A DNA stretch of 64,000 bases from an uncultured Pirellula sp. (GTDB lineage: Bacteria > Planctomycetota > Planctomycetia > Pirellulales > Pirellulaceae). Within the stretch, counting starts at the first letter, position 1; each line of letters begins with the position of its first letter. Below are positions 43,003-52,166 of the stretch, one piece after another. The notes beneath the pieces are model-generated. The model did not search any database. It saw nothing but the letters and a program-made list of their open reading frames with translations, and was not told the origin of the DNA. Location: NCBI GenBank assembly GCA_903858115.1, contig CAIOHR010000055.1, positions 186,001 to 250,000 on the forward strand. The letters are read 5' to 3'. The position numbers and the translations under genes were made by a program.

Positions 43003-43893
43003 ATGGAACTTTCTCCGCCTTTCTCGGGAAACTTTCCTATGATTCATTCGACATCTACCATTCGTTCCACTTCGAGCATATTTGGTGCGACTGGCAAGCT
43101 GGAAATCCAATCTTGGACGTCAAGTGGTGCTGCAAAGTGCGTGGTTGGCATCGTACATGGGCTCGGTGAACATTGCGGGCGATACCAACCAGTTGCCGAA
43201 CGGTTGGCCCTCCATGGATGCCATGTGGTGGGTTATGATCAACGGGGGCATGGAAAGACTGGCGGATCGTTACCAACGTTCGAAAGCCTGCTCGACGATC
43301 TAGCGTGTTTTGCTGCGAGGCTGAAGGAACTGCATGATGTCGTGTTCTTGTACGGCCAAAGTCTTGGCGGCGGATTGGTGATCCATTTCGCTTTGCGGAA
43401 TCCAACTACTCGGAATCCAATCAAACTGCGTGGTGTGATCGCATCCAGCCCATTGCTTCGGCCAACCATCGCACCGCCCGCTTGGAAGCTACTTGTTGCA
43501 AGAACATTTGGCAAGCTTTGGCCGTCGATCACGCTCGGATCGGGTATTGATCCAAAATCGCTGACCCATGTCGCTGCTGAGATCGAAAAGTATCGAAACG
43601 ACTCTCTGGTGCATCATCGTGTTTCAGCCGCGCTTGGAATCACGATGTTGGATGCGGGGGAGTGGGCGATACAACATGCGGCGAGTCTTTCGATACCGAT
43701 GCTTCTGATGCACGGCAGTGCGGATCAAGTTACCTCATCGGAGTGCAGCAGAGAATTTGCGAAAGACGCCGGTCAGATCTGCCATTTTCGACTTTGGGAT
43801 CGAATGTACCACGAGTTGCATTTTGAGACCGAACGCGAAGCCGTTTTGTCCTATGTTGAAAATTGGATCAGCAGCCAATGTGCGCTGGCTTAA
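43003..43893 (+). CDS. Alpha/beta hydrolase (lysophospholipase/monoacylglycerol lipase-like)
   Basis: 296 residues; an in-frame ATG at 43039 is an alternative start. The hydrolase_4 (lysophospholipase) pattern is complete: VHGLGEHCGRY near residue 51, YDQRGHGKTGG near 78, nucleophile Ser120 in YGQSLGGG, an acid in HGSADQVTS near residue 246 and a His in YHELHFE near 275. Nothing indicates export, so a cytoplasmic esterase or lipase acting on acylglycerols or lysophospholipids is likely. It is convergent with the aminotransferase gene. Confidence 0.85.
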   Translation: MELSPPFSGNFPMIHSTSTIRSTSSIFGATGKLEIQSWTSSGAAKCVVGIVHGLGEHCGRYQPVAERLALHGCHVVGYDQRGHGKTGGSLPTFESLLDDLACFAARLKELHDVVFLYGQSLGGGLVIHFALRNPTTRNPIKLRGVIASSPLLRPTIAPPAWKLLVARTFGKLWPSITLGSGIDPKSLTHVAAEIEKYRNDSLVHHRVSAALGITMLDAGEWAIQHAASLSIPMLLMHGSADQVTSSECSREFAKDAGQICHFRLWDRMYHELHFETEREAVLSYVENWISSQCALA

Positions 43894-43923
43894 GCTTCCG
43901 AAAGAGGATAACAAGCGCCCAGC

Positions 43924-44862
43924 CTACTTCGGCTTTGTCGGCTGTGTCATGGCTTGCTGCACGACGTCTATTCCGACCCAATCAGCCCAAAGAGACTGAA
44001 GCCACTTTGTTTTGGTCGCGTTGGTCGTCGCTCCGAGTGGCAAATCATCTAGTTGTGTTGCGTTCCAAATGCAACCTGTCGTGCCCAGCAGGAGTACTTC
44101 GGACGCTTCGAAAATGTCTTCTTTCTTGAACTCGGCAGAATCAACTTTCACGCCAGTTTCCCTCAAAAGCCGACACGCACGTTGCAGCGTCGTACCGTGG
44201 ATTGCATTGCGAGTAGAGGGCGTAAGCCATTCTCCCTGCTTAGTGACAAGCACAATATTTGCGACGGAGGTGTCTGCGATAGTTCCATCCGTCGTTTCCA
44301 ATATCGCGAGTCCTTCAGGTGAATTCGATTGCACAGATCGGTCGGCGAGCCAGTAATGAAGTCTGCTTCGATGCTTGAAGTAGGTCGGCATGAACTCCGA
44401 GTTGGGGACTTTTATCTCCGAGGAATAGAGAAATGTTCCGTTGGTATACCAACCCTTGAGTTTCTGAAACGGGATCGGTGCCAAATGAGCAATCGACTGC
44501 CATCCACCCTCTTCGGTAGAGGAATACACAATGATAACGGAAACGTCCCCATGCGATCGGATGAGATTGTTATTCTCTTGGACGATCGCCGACACCATTT
44601 TTTGAAACGAGTTGGCGACATCATCGGACGGCAAGGAGAATATCTTCGCGCCTAGTAGCAATCGTTGCGTATTGATCTCTAGATCAACAACTCTCGCCCC
44701 AAACGTTCGGATCCGCTCAACGAGGATGGCACCGTTTGCTGGCCCTGGATCATACACATTCCACCCCAGTTGCTCGACGTCGCATGCGACTGGGGACTTC
44801 AATGTATTATTCATCCGAAAAGCAACACTACCTACAAGATAAGTTGTTGTAGGAAGTTTCAT
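43924..44862 (-). CDS. Class IV aminotransferase (branched-chain / aminodeoxychorismate lyase-like)
   Basis: 312 residues from the ATG at 44862, which keeps the family-like TYLVGS start; an ATG at 44814 is an alternative that avoids overlap with the upstream gene. PLP-fold class IV features: the FKHRSRLHYWLADRS segment with the probable PLP lysine, TTDGTIADTSVANIVLV, IHGTTLQRACRLLRE and EASEVLLLGTTGC. Substrate could be a branched-chain or D-amino acid or aminodeoxychorismate. The last eight codons (MTQPTKPK) are encoded by a copy of the MITE-like terminal repeat (43933-43948), suggesting the element supplied a new C-terminus. Confidence 0.8.
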   Translation of the reverse strand: MKLPTTTYLVGSVAFRMNNTLKSPVACDVEQLGWNVYDPGPANGAILVERIRTFGARVVDLEINTQRLLLGAKIFSLPSDDVANSFQKMVSAIVQENNNLIRSHGDVSVIIVYSSTEEGGWQSIAHLAPIPFQKLKGWYTNGTFLYSSEIKVPNSEFMPTYFKHRSRLHYWLADRSVQSNSPEGLAILETTDGTIADTSVANIVLVTKQGEWLTPSTRNAIHGTTLQRACRLLRETGVKVDSAEFKKEDIFEASEVLLLGTTGCIWNATQLDDLPLGATTNATKTKWLQSLWADWVGIDVVQQAMTQPTKPK

Positions 44863-45991
44863 TCTGATCTTGGTTCCAAAGAAGATGGTCAATCATGACT
44901 CGGAAGTAGGGACACTCGCCGAAGTAGCTTTTTTCGCTATGGGTCGTTCCAATGACACCTCCACAATTGTATTGTTTCACTTTGATTTGACCAGCCAACG
45001 GCGACGTGACTCGGGGGTCGCCGATCCCCTCAAAACCGACAAGTCCGCCCGCGATCGGTCGAGTGGGACGGTCAATAAACCTGTAGCGTCTTAATACTGG
45101 GTCCCGCGAGTTATACATGTTGACAAAGTCATTGATATTGGAAGTGGCTTTACCATACCGACCATTGGGCAGTAGCCAGTTCTTATCCACTGCAGGAGCG
45201 ATCAATCCTAAATGATAAGGAACTCTTAGAACCTGGTTTGTTTCGGAAGGGGTGGATCCGAACCTCAATCCAGGAATAAAGCCTCCAGCATCTAAGTGGA
45301 GGGCTGCGGTTGCGCACCGTGCACCGAAGGAGAATCCCAGTAAACTGACGCGAGACTGCGGTCTAAGCTGGCGAAGGATCCAGGCAAGATAGAGAGACTG
45401 GTCTTCTGCGCTCTCATCGTTTTCGTAGATGTCACGAAGCGGTTTTCGCTCACGTTGGCTTGGCCAGGAAAACAGAATCAATCGATAATCTTCGGTTGCT
45501 TGTCTCTTGAGATAGGAATCGAGGATCCGAACGCGTTCTAGCGTGTTACAACGTTCCATGAAGTTGCCATGGACATAAATGATCGTGGGTTTATCCTCGT
45601 AGAATAACGCAGTCCTCAGATCTGAGCTTTGCCAACGCGTGGTATCCCAACGATGGACATCAAGCGGTGGATTGCTTTCGTCAATTGAACAAAACTGTTC
45701 TGGGAGATGCCGCGTCGATAACTCGAATATCTCAGAGTTGACTGAAGAGATAGCTTGACAAGCTGGAGAAGGGAACGCAGCATTATCCAAATCAGGTGGG
45801 GATGAAGTTGCGGTTGGTGCAATCTCCAGAGTAATCAGTGAATTACCTGTTCCGTTCTCTAGTTTTGGCTCCTCGGTGAAACCAGCATAACCGCCAAGAG
45901 TCAGGATGGATGAACTGAACATGCTAGAGCAGGCGAGGGCCATAGCACGCAGCAGGAGCACTCGAAGGGAGATCGAAGTGAAGAAACTCAT
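44828..45991 (-). CDS. Exported alpha/beta-hydrolase-fold protein
   Basis: 387 residues from the ATG at 45991, which begins a hydrophobic leader; the longer reading from a TTG at 46036 is not needed. Recognisable parts are YVHGNFMERCNT near residue 139 and the nucleophile elbow LLGFSFGAR (Ser221), as in DUF900-type and other alpha/beta hydrolases. A later DFVNMYNSRDPVLRRYRFI segment may carry the acid residue, and GVIGTTHSEKSYF the His. Substrate unknown. It overlaps the aminotransferase start by up to 35 bp, so the two are probably co-transcribed. Confidence 0.75.
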   Translation of the reverse strand: MSFFTSISLRVLLLRAMALACSSMFSSSILTLGGYAGFTEEPKLENGTGNSLITLEIAPTATSSPPDLDNAAFPSPACQAISSVNSEIFELSTRHLPEQFCSIDESNPPLDVHRWDTTRWQSSDLRTALFYEDKPTIIYVHGNFMERCNTLERVRILDSYLKRQATEDYRLILFSWPSQRERKPLRDIYENDESAEDQSLYLAWILRQLRPQSRVSLLGFSFGARCATAALHLDAGGFIPGLRFGSTPSETNQVLRVPYHLGLIAPAVDKNWLLPNGRYGKATSNINDFVNMYNSRDPVLRRYRFIDRPTRPIAGGLVGFEGIGDPRVTSPLAGQIKVKQYNCGGVIGTTHSEKSYFGECPYFRVMIDHLLWNQDQNETSYNNLSCR

Positions 45992-46224
45992 CGCAATAGT
46001 CACCAATCGAAGCGAGCGGATAGACTGGCTATCCAACTAAAGTTAAAAGCCAACATGCAGTGTTGTTGGCAAACTGTACCACTCGTTTCGATAACAGAGC
46101 GTTAGGAATTCTGTAATAAATGGGGAAAATTTAAGGACTAGATTTGCCTATCCCTAACGGCGACGTAGAGTTGTTCGCTTTTTCGTGCACCAAATGGTCA
46201 CAAATCTTCAAGAGGGTAAAGGGA

Positions 46225-46566
46225 ATGAAAAAATTCACATTGTTAAACGCTGCATTCTTGTTGGCGTTCTCAGGATGCACATGTTGCCAAGGTTGGCGAC
46301 CAAACATATTTACAAGACTACATGACCGCATTCATGGCGTGGCGAATCAAGGGGAACCGTGCGATATAGGCTGTGCGCCAAGCATGCCGACAGCGGAGTA
46401 CGCTCCCAACGCTGAATGCTCGACTTGTGGAAACAATGTTTCCGCTCCATACGGATCATACGATGGACAGATCATCAACGAAGGTATGGTTATCGGTTCG
46501 AGCGCTCCTACAACCTTTGCTACACCATCTGCAGGCGAAGCGATCCGCCCACAACCGAATCGCTAG
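46225..46566 (+). CDS. Small Cys-rich putative lipoprotein
   Basis: 113 residues from the ATG at 46225, chosen because it opens a signal peptide (MKKFTLLNAAFLLAF) and follows an AAAGGG ribosome binding site; the frame is open upstream to 46144 without any signal. The leader ends in FSGC, an acceptable lipobox. The mature part has several cysteines (CTCCQ, CDIGC, CSTC) and a low-complexity C-terminus, similar to small planctomycete-specific exported proteins. No function can be assigned. Confidence 0.7.
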   Translation: MKKFTLLNAAFLLAFSGCTCCQGWRPNIFTRLHDRIHGVANQGEPCDIGCAPSMPTAEYAPNAECSTCGNNVSAPYGSYDGQIINEGMVIGSSAPTTFATPSAGEAIRPQPNR

Positions 46567-46685
46567 TCGTTGGTGCCTGTCGATAGTTCCGTGAAAAGAG
46601 TAAACTAATGACTGTCGCCGAGTGTTTTGCGGCAGTAAATCGGTTTCCTTCAGGACGGCACCAGTGGTGCTTTCACGGATAACGC

Positions 46686-49547
46686 ATGGCTAGCGTAGCG
46701 AACGTAGACTTCAAGGTAGCTCTTCAGAAGTTCGGATTGTCGGACTTCCGAAAGGGACAGCGCGAAGTGATCGACCATCTAATGGCTGGCAATGACTGCT
46801 TGTGCGTCATGCCGACCGGAGGTGGAAAAAGTCTATGCTACCAACTCCCGAGTGCTCTTCGAAGCGGACTGACTATTGTCGTGTCACCGCTGATTGCATT
46901 GATGAAGGATCAAGTAGATACGTTGATCAAGAAAGGGATTTCCGCGACCCTCATCAATAGTTCCCTTAGTCAATCGGAGCAAAACTATCGTCTTGAGCGA
47001 GTCGCTGGTGGACACTATTCCCTCGTGTATGTTGCGCCGGAAAGGTTGCGCAACCCGACATTTTTAGAAGCCATCCGGACGACGCCTGTTCAATTGTTAG
47101 CCATCGATGAGGCACACTGCATCAGCGAGTGGGGGCACGATTTCCGGCCAGATTATCAACGCGTCGGACGCTTTCGCGAGGCACTCGGTGGCGTACAGAC
47201 AATCGCTTTAACCGCGACCGCTACGCCAAAGGTCCGGCAAGATATCGTCGATTCGCTCAAACTAAAAGTCGCCAAGCACTTTATCACCGGCTTTGCACGC
47301 GACAATCTTTTCTTTGGCGTCGTGCAGTCGCATAGCGATCGAGAAAAAGATAAAAAGCTTTTGGAATTTCTCGAACGTAGACCCGGTGGCGGAATCATCT
47401 ATGCTGCCACACGCAAACGTTGCGAAGCTCTGGTCGAGATGATTTCCAAAGAATTGCAGATCAGCGTCGGCGCTTATCACGCGGGGTTGATGCCAGATCA
47501 ACGCAAATTGATCCAAGACCAATTCATGCGGGGCGAACTGGATACAATCGTTGCAACCAATGCATTCGGTATGGGGATCGATAAACGGGATCTTCGATTC
47601 GTCGTGCATTACAACATGCCTGGCACTTTGGAGGCCTATTACCAAGAGGCGGGCCGCGCGGGACGTGATGGATTGGCGTCGCAATGCGTGTTGCTCTTTA
47701 GCGCTCAAGATCGATACATTCAAGAGTTCTTTATCGAGAATGCGAACCCATCCAAAGATATACTAGAATCGGTTTATGATTTTCTCCATAACCGTACCGA
47801 AGACCCGATCGAGTTAACTGCGGAAGAAATCAAGGAGCAGAGCAATACACCAGCAACCGCCGAAGCAGTGAACTCCGCGTTGCAGATTTTGGGGCGGACA
47901 GACGTACTCGAACGTTTGGAAGTGGCCGGCGGCCTTGCGATGGTTCGTATCGATAGCAAACTTCCAACGTTACTCGATCTTCTTCCCAAGGAAGCGACGG
48001 TCAAACGCGCCGTCTTGCGGACCGTGGAGAAGGCGATCGGGGATCGAAGAGAAGAAGCGGTGTACGTGAATCCACGTTGGTTAATGCAGCAATTGCAAAT
48101 GGAAAGGGATGTTGTATCAAGGCATTTGCGAGAGCTTTGCAGTTTGCCGGGATTTGAATACGTTCCCCCCTTTCGTGGACGAGCGATCCATTTTCGAAAA
48201 AGAGATGTTCCTTTCTCTGAGCTCAAGATCGATCACGATCATCTGGCCGCGAGAAAGAAAGCGGACTATGAAAAGCTCGATCAGATGGTTGCTTTTGCGA
48301 ATAGCAGGGCATGTCGTCAGAAAGCGATCTTGCAATACTTTGGTGATAACTCCGCAGCGAACTGCAACATCTGCGATCGCTGCCAAGGAAAAGCAGGCTG
48401 GCCAACGATTCCGGAAGAGAAGCGATTGGAAATCGAAGAGCGAAAGAAGCAAGAAGCGGCTCTCCTCATGGCAACAGAGCCCGTGAAGCTGGAATCGGCA
48501 AAATCGAAAAGTGCCGCAACTACAACCGAGAGTCACGTTGCCACTGCGACTCCCACGAAAGAGGAGAAAGCAAAATCAAAGAGTGCATCACCCAGTAAAG
48601 CGGTTACCCTGAGTGCCGCATCTCCGGTAGAGCAAGAGCAAGCCAGAGCTGGCATCCAACGGACCCTCGGGGCTATCGAGCGAACGCATGGGTATTTGAG
48701 TAAAACGATTTTATCCCAGTTCTTTTCAGGACAAGAGAATCGAGCTATCCAGGGATTGCGATTGCAGCGACTTCCGGAGTTTGCATTGTTACAACACTGG
48801 AAGAAGTCCCATGTGTCGTCCTTCCTGGATTTGCTGCTAGATAAATCGTTGTTGATTCTTACAGAACTGCGAGTTGGAAAAGTCACCGTATCCGTCGGAC
48901 CATTCGGGCTAGATTGCATGCACGGGATTGCAACGATTCCAGAAGAGATTGTCGGGCAGTATTGCAACAACGAACGCCAATCCGCTTCTGAGAAACAACC
49001 AGCTCTACCTCGGAAAGCGAATGGAGAAAGTAGCTCTTCAGAGACGTCTGCCGAGAGAAAAATAGAACGCGTGGAGCCGATGAGTCCCACAGCAATCGAA
49101 CCAAAGAAGAATCGAGAGCCTCTCCCCAAGGCAACCTCGAAGCCGCCTGAAGTTGAGTCGGAGGCACAAAAGTCAGGGGATGAAATTCGAAACGCTGAAG
49201 TCTTGCCAACAATCGAGGTCGGAGATGCCAATAGGCAGCGCGATCCGATGTCAGCAACTCCCCACGATTGGCTTTGGACGTTGCGATTAGCGCAGCACGG
49301 CTATCGCTTAGGTGAAATTGCATTGATCCGAGGCAAGCAACCGGACCAAGTGCTTTCGGATCTATGCGCCGCCTTGGAGGCAAAAGAATCGGTACCGATT
49401 GAGCAACTGTTCGATCGGCGAACGCAAATCGCTATCAAGGACTTTCGAAGTAGCGGCTCCAGTACCGAAGAACCGCCCATGATATTCATGTCGTTTCCCA
49501 TGCTATGGGATTTTGTAAAACGTTGGGCGAGCCAACCCAAAGCTTGA
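46686..49547 (+). CDS. recQ: RecQ-family ATP-dependent DNA helicase with extended C-terminus
   Basis: 953 residues, against about 600 for E. coli RecQ. The helicase core has the Q-motif region FGLSDFRKGQREVI, Walker A PTGGGKS (43-49), Walker B DEAH followed by CISEWGHDFRPDY, and motif VI QEAGRAGRDG. The RecQ zinc-binding motif (CRQKAIL and NCNICDRC, four Cys near 542-567) is intact, with an RQC winged helix before it. A Ser/Lys/Ala-rich linker is followed by a second winged-helix-like region (about 660-740) and a C-terminal helix-turn-helix_40-like segment (about 860-920). It should unwind 3'-5' DNA in recombination repair. Confidence 0.93.
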   Translation: MASVANVDFKVALQKFGLSDFRKGQREVIDHLMAGNDCLCVMPTGGGKSLCYQLPSALRSGLTIVVSPLIALMKDQVDTLIKKGISATLINSSLSQSEQNYRLERVAGGHYSLVYVAPERLRNPTFLEAIRTTPVQLLAIDEAHCISEWGHDFRPDYQRVGRFREALGGVQTIALTATATPKVRQDIVDSLKLKVAKHFITGFARDNLFFGVVQSHSDREKDKKLLEFLERRPGGGIIYAATRKRCEALVEMISKELQISVGAYHAGLMPDQRKLIQDQFMRGELDTIVATNAFGMGIDKRDLRFVVHYNMPGTLEAYYQEAGRAGRDGLASQCVLLFSAQDRYIQEFFIENANPSKDILESVYDFLHNRTEDPIELTAEEIKEQSNTPATAEAVNSALQILGRTDVLERLEVAGGLAMVRIDSKLPTLLDLLPKEATVKRAVLRTVEKAIGDRREEAVYVNPRWLMQQLQMERDVVSRHLRELCSLPGFEYVPPFRGRAIHFRKRDVPFSELKIDHDHLAARKKADYEKLDQMVAFANSRACRQKAILQYFGDNSAANCNICDRCQGKAGWPTIPEEKRLEIEERKKQEAALLMATEPVKLESAKSKSAATTTESHVATATPTKEEKAKSKSASPSKAVTLSAASPVEQEQARAGIQRTLGAIERTHGYLSKTILSQFFSGQENRAIQGLRLQRLPEFALLQHWKKSHVSSFLDLLLDKSLLILTELRVGKVTVSVGPFGLDCMHGIATIPEEIVGQYCNNERQSASEKQPALPRKANGESSSSETSAERKIERVEPMSPTAIEPKKNREPLPKATSKPPEVESEAQKSGDEIRNAEVLPTIEVGDANRQRDPMSATPHDWLWTLRLAQHGYRLGEIALIRGKQPDQVLSDLCAALEAKESVPIEQLFDRRTQIAIKDFRSSGSSTEEPPMIFMSFPMLWDFVKRWASQPKA

Positions 49548-49564
49548 GCTGAAATGGAGGTCTT

Positions 49565-50662
49565 CTATTTCGCTGCCTTCAGTCCAGATACGATAGCCGT
49601 GAGCCGCTCCAGTTCTTTTCCATTTTCAGGAAGCGGCTTATCGTGAAACGCTGGAAGAAGTGTTTCCCAGACAACGTTTAGCTCGGCCTGCATGTTGGAA
49701 GTATTCGCGGTGATGGCAATCACTGCATCCTGATCGGGCAATACGATACAGAATTGGCCATCTTTGCCATCACCACGGTAGGCACCGTGTCGACATCGCC
49801 AAAACTGAAATCCATACCCTTGATCCCAATCTCGTTCGGGATCACTACCGTTTGATACTTGTTTCGCTGTCGCTTGGTCGACCCATTTCTCGGGAACGAT
49901 TTGTATATTTTTCCACTTCCCCTTTTGCAAATAAAGCTGTCCAAACTTGGCGATATCTTCTGTGCAAAGGTAAAGACCATACCCGCCTAAACTGTAACCA
50001 TCAGGGCTCTTATCCCAAGTGGGTTTGTCAATTCCAAGTGGATCGAACAATCGTGTCTGAAGATAATCAACTACTGTCTGACCGGTGACTTGCTGAACAA
50101 TGGCTGACTGCATGAAGGTAGCTGGCGTGTTGTATTTGAAGTGAGTGCCTGGCTTGTGCGGAACCGGATGAGCTAGAAAGGCCGAGATCCAATCGGTCTT
50201 GTCTTTGAGAAGAACTTCGTCTTGATGTCCCGTCGACATGGTCAACAAATCGCGGATTCGCATCGCTTTGAGATTGTCCGAAGGCTTCTCAGGCAATTTC
50301 CCATCGAAGTACTTCATGACTCTATCGTCAATGCTCAACTTTCCCTCGTCTACTGCTAACCCGATAGCCGTCGAAGTAAAGCTCTTGCTAAGAGACCACA
50401 GAACGTGTGGCTTTGTTGCCGATTCCGGACTCCACTAAGCTTCTGCTACGACGTGCCCATGACGCAGCAACATAAAGCTATGCATCGATTCAATCTTGCT
50501 GTTTGCCGTCTCGATAAAATTACAAATGGCAGATGAGGACACCCCTTGCGATTCGGGGGTGCTTCGAGGAAGCGGATCCTTAGAGAACGCAAGGGGAACT
50601 CCAATAAGCCAACCAATAAACGCAATCCGAAAAGTTTTCACACGGGTCATGCTGTAGATCAT
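49565..50662 (-). pseudogene. Beta-lactamase-family (serine hydrolase) gene with in-frame amber codon
   Basis: The minus-strand reading from the ATG at 50662 (or 50650) to 49565 is open except for one TAG at 50437-50435. Before it: a signal peptide and GVSSSAICNFIE. After it: SPESATKPHVLWSLSKSF with the class C SxxK nucleophile motif, then LLTMSTGHQ and the Y-x-N-like YKFNTPATF-type segment (read as KYNTPATF). The codon stands where homologues have Trp-Trp (AE-A-W-W-SP), so TGG to TAG is the likely change. Both halves keep good coding sequence, so the lesion is recent, a sequencing error, or a suppressed codon. As written the SxxK half is not translated from the native start. Confidence 0.8.
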
Positions 50663-50701
50663 GGAAGAGGAGGGAAGGATGGAACCCGGCCGATTCCACA
50701 A

Positions 50702-51001
50702 CGAACAAACGCCGACTGTGATTGTATCAATATCTGCTTGTCTTCGCGGACAGCCTTTTCGCGAGAATCAGATAGTGACAATGGTGGAGCAGTTCCCGGT
50801 TGTTCCATTTTACCTCAATCGCAATGACATTTTGAACTAAACTTTGACTTAGAGAACTCTAGGAAGGTATACTCGAATAAGCGCTTCGCAGTTTACTCGC
50901 TAACTCGAAACGCCGATCCGCAAAGGGCTGTTGACGCAGACACTGTAGTCTTGTCGCGAAAAGGAGGCGATTAACTCGGCAAGGTTTCGAGGTCGTAAGC
51001 A
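50702..51001 (+). promoter_or_regulatory. Intergenic region with a strong promoter candidate
   Basis: TTGACT at 50844-50849 and TATACT at 50868-50873 are 18 bp apart, each matching five of six consensus positions, oriented toward the EamA gene about 130 bp downstream. GAGGT near 50986 is a possible ribosome binding site. Nothing else was recognised in these 300 bp, which separate two divergent genes. Confidence 0.45.
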
Positions 51002-51448
51002 ATGTTTCCCATCATGATTAACGCGAATAGCAGGTTCTTTTACGCCGTGCTCTCGGCCGTCTTCGCGGCCCTGACAGCAATCTTTGCGAAAGTCGGCATT
51101 CGGGGCGTTGATTCCGACCTTGCAACGCTCGTTCGGACTGTGATCATCGTTTTCGTTCTGGCCGCGTTCGTTTGGCTTACCAGCAAATGGAGCAATCCAT
51201 TCGCACTCTCGTCGCGAACTTGGCTCTTCCTCACTCTGTCAGGGCTGGCAACCGGTGCCTCTTGGGTTTGCTACTTTCGCGCGCTGCAAATCGGAGACGC
51301 GTCTAGGGTTGCGCCGGTGGACAAGTTCAGTCTCGTTCTGGTCGCCGTGTTTGCCTTTGTCTTCTTGGGCGAGCGGCCCTCCTGGCGCGAATGGCTCGGC
51401 ATCACCCTGGTTGCCACCGGTGTGATTGTCCTGGCGATGCGGCGATAA
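51002..51448 (+). CDS. Half-size EamA/DMT-family membrane transporter
   Basis: 148 residues with about five hydrophobic segments (roughly 9-28, 36-60, 69-88, 98-118, 124-146), one EamA unit. The motif FYAVLSAVFAALTAIFAKVGI and the second-half LGERPSWREWLGITLVATGVIVLA segment are typical of drug/metabolite transporters. Most EamA proteins are ten-helix tandem duplications. A single unit probably works as a dimer, like SMR proteins. An ATG at 51014 is an alternative start. Substrate unknown. GC content appears higher than in neighbours, a hint of separate origin. Confidence 0.8.
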   Translation: MFPIMINANSRFFYAVLSAVFAALTAIFAKVGIRGVDSDLATLVRTVIIVFVLAAFVWLTSKWSNPFALSSRTWLFLTLSGLATGASWVCYFRALQIGDASRVAPVDKFSLVLVAVFAFVFLGERPSWREWLGITLVATGVIVLAMRR

Positions 51449-51530
51449 GTGTCTTCATTGATCGCTTCCTTCAACCTCGATCAAAATTTTATGGGTGATT
51501 TCAATGATGTAGGATCTGGGGTTGGATCGC

Positions 51531-52166
51531 CTACAGCTTCAGACAGGCTTTTAACTCCGGAACAGCATGTTGAAGAAAATCATTGCAGGCGCTTACCTCG
51601 TCCGGTGCTCCCGGGGGACCTGATAATTGAATTTTGAAGAGGCTTTGAGTGATCCAAAAACGAGGATAGTCGCTTGCAATCCAATCGTTTCCATCGCTCC
51701 AGGCATACCAAACCTCCATATCCGAGCTCTTACTACTCGGGTGTTTGAAGTCTAAGCGCCAGAATGAATGCCCTTTAAGTCTACCACCAGGCACAACCTC
51801 TTCAGGTTTGCCGATTGGTACCCGACCACGGCTACTGTAGCAAATCTCCGGGGTATGCACCGCCATAGGGCCGCGCGGACCATAAAGGATTGCAAGAGAA
51901 ACACGATGTCCGGTCTTTGAGTTCCAGTACACTCGATTGACATAGCCATAGCATCGCAAAATCCGTTCCACTGCGGGTGTAAGCGGTTCTTCTGCGACGG
52001 ATTCCCAGTCTCCAAACTGTTTGGGGAATTCGCAGAGATTTTGTGCCAGTTGCTGATTGGAGATGCCATGGTGCGGTCTTCCCTCGAGCCAGGTCGGGAG
52101 GAAGTTCGAGCAGACCGCAATCCCAGTTATGATCATCAAGCGTTGCAGCAGTGTTTTTTGAGTCAT
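51531..52166 (-). CDS. epsI: Exosortase-associated EpsI-family protein
   Basis: 211 residues. An N-terminal hydrophobic segment (about 9-25) anchors or exports the protein. The conserved VHTPEICYSSRGRVPIG segment is the signature of EpsI/DUF3485 proteins, which accompany exosortases in exopolysaccharide/PEP-CTERM loci. The catalytic role, if any, is unproven. It is the last gene of the minus-strand locus and overlaps the TPR gene stop as ATGA (52163-52166). Confidence 0.88.
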   Translation of the reverse strand: MTQKTLLQRLMIITGIAVCSNFLPTWLEGRPHHGISNQQLAQNLCEFPKQFGDWESVAEEPLTPAVERILRCYGYVNRVYWNSKTGHRVSLAILYGPRGPMAVHTPEICYSSRGRVPIGKPEEVVPGGRLKGHSFWRLDFKHPSSKSSDMEVWYAWSDGNDWIASDYPRFWITQSLFKIQLSGPPGAPDEVSACNDFLQHAVPELKACLKL

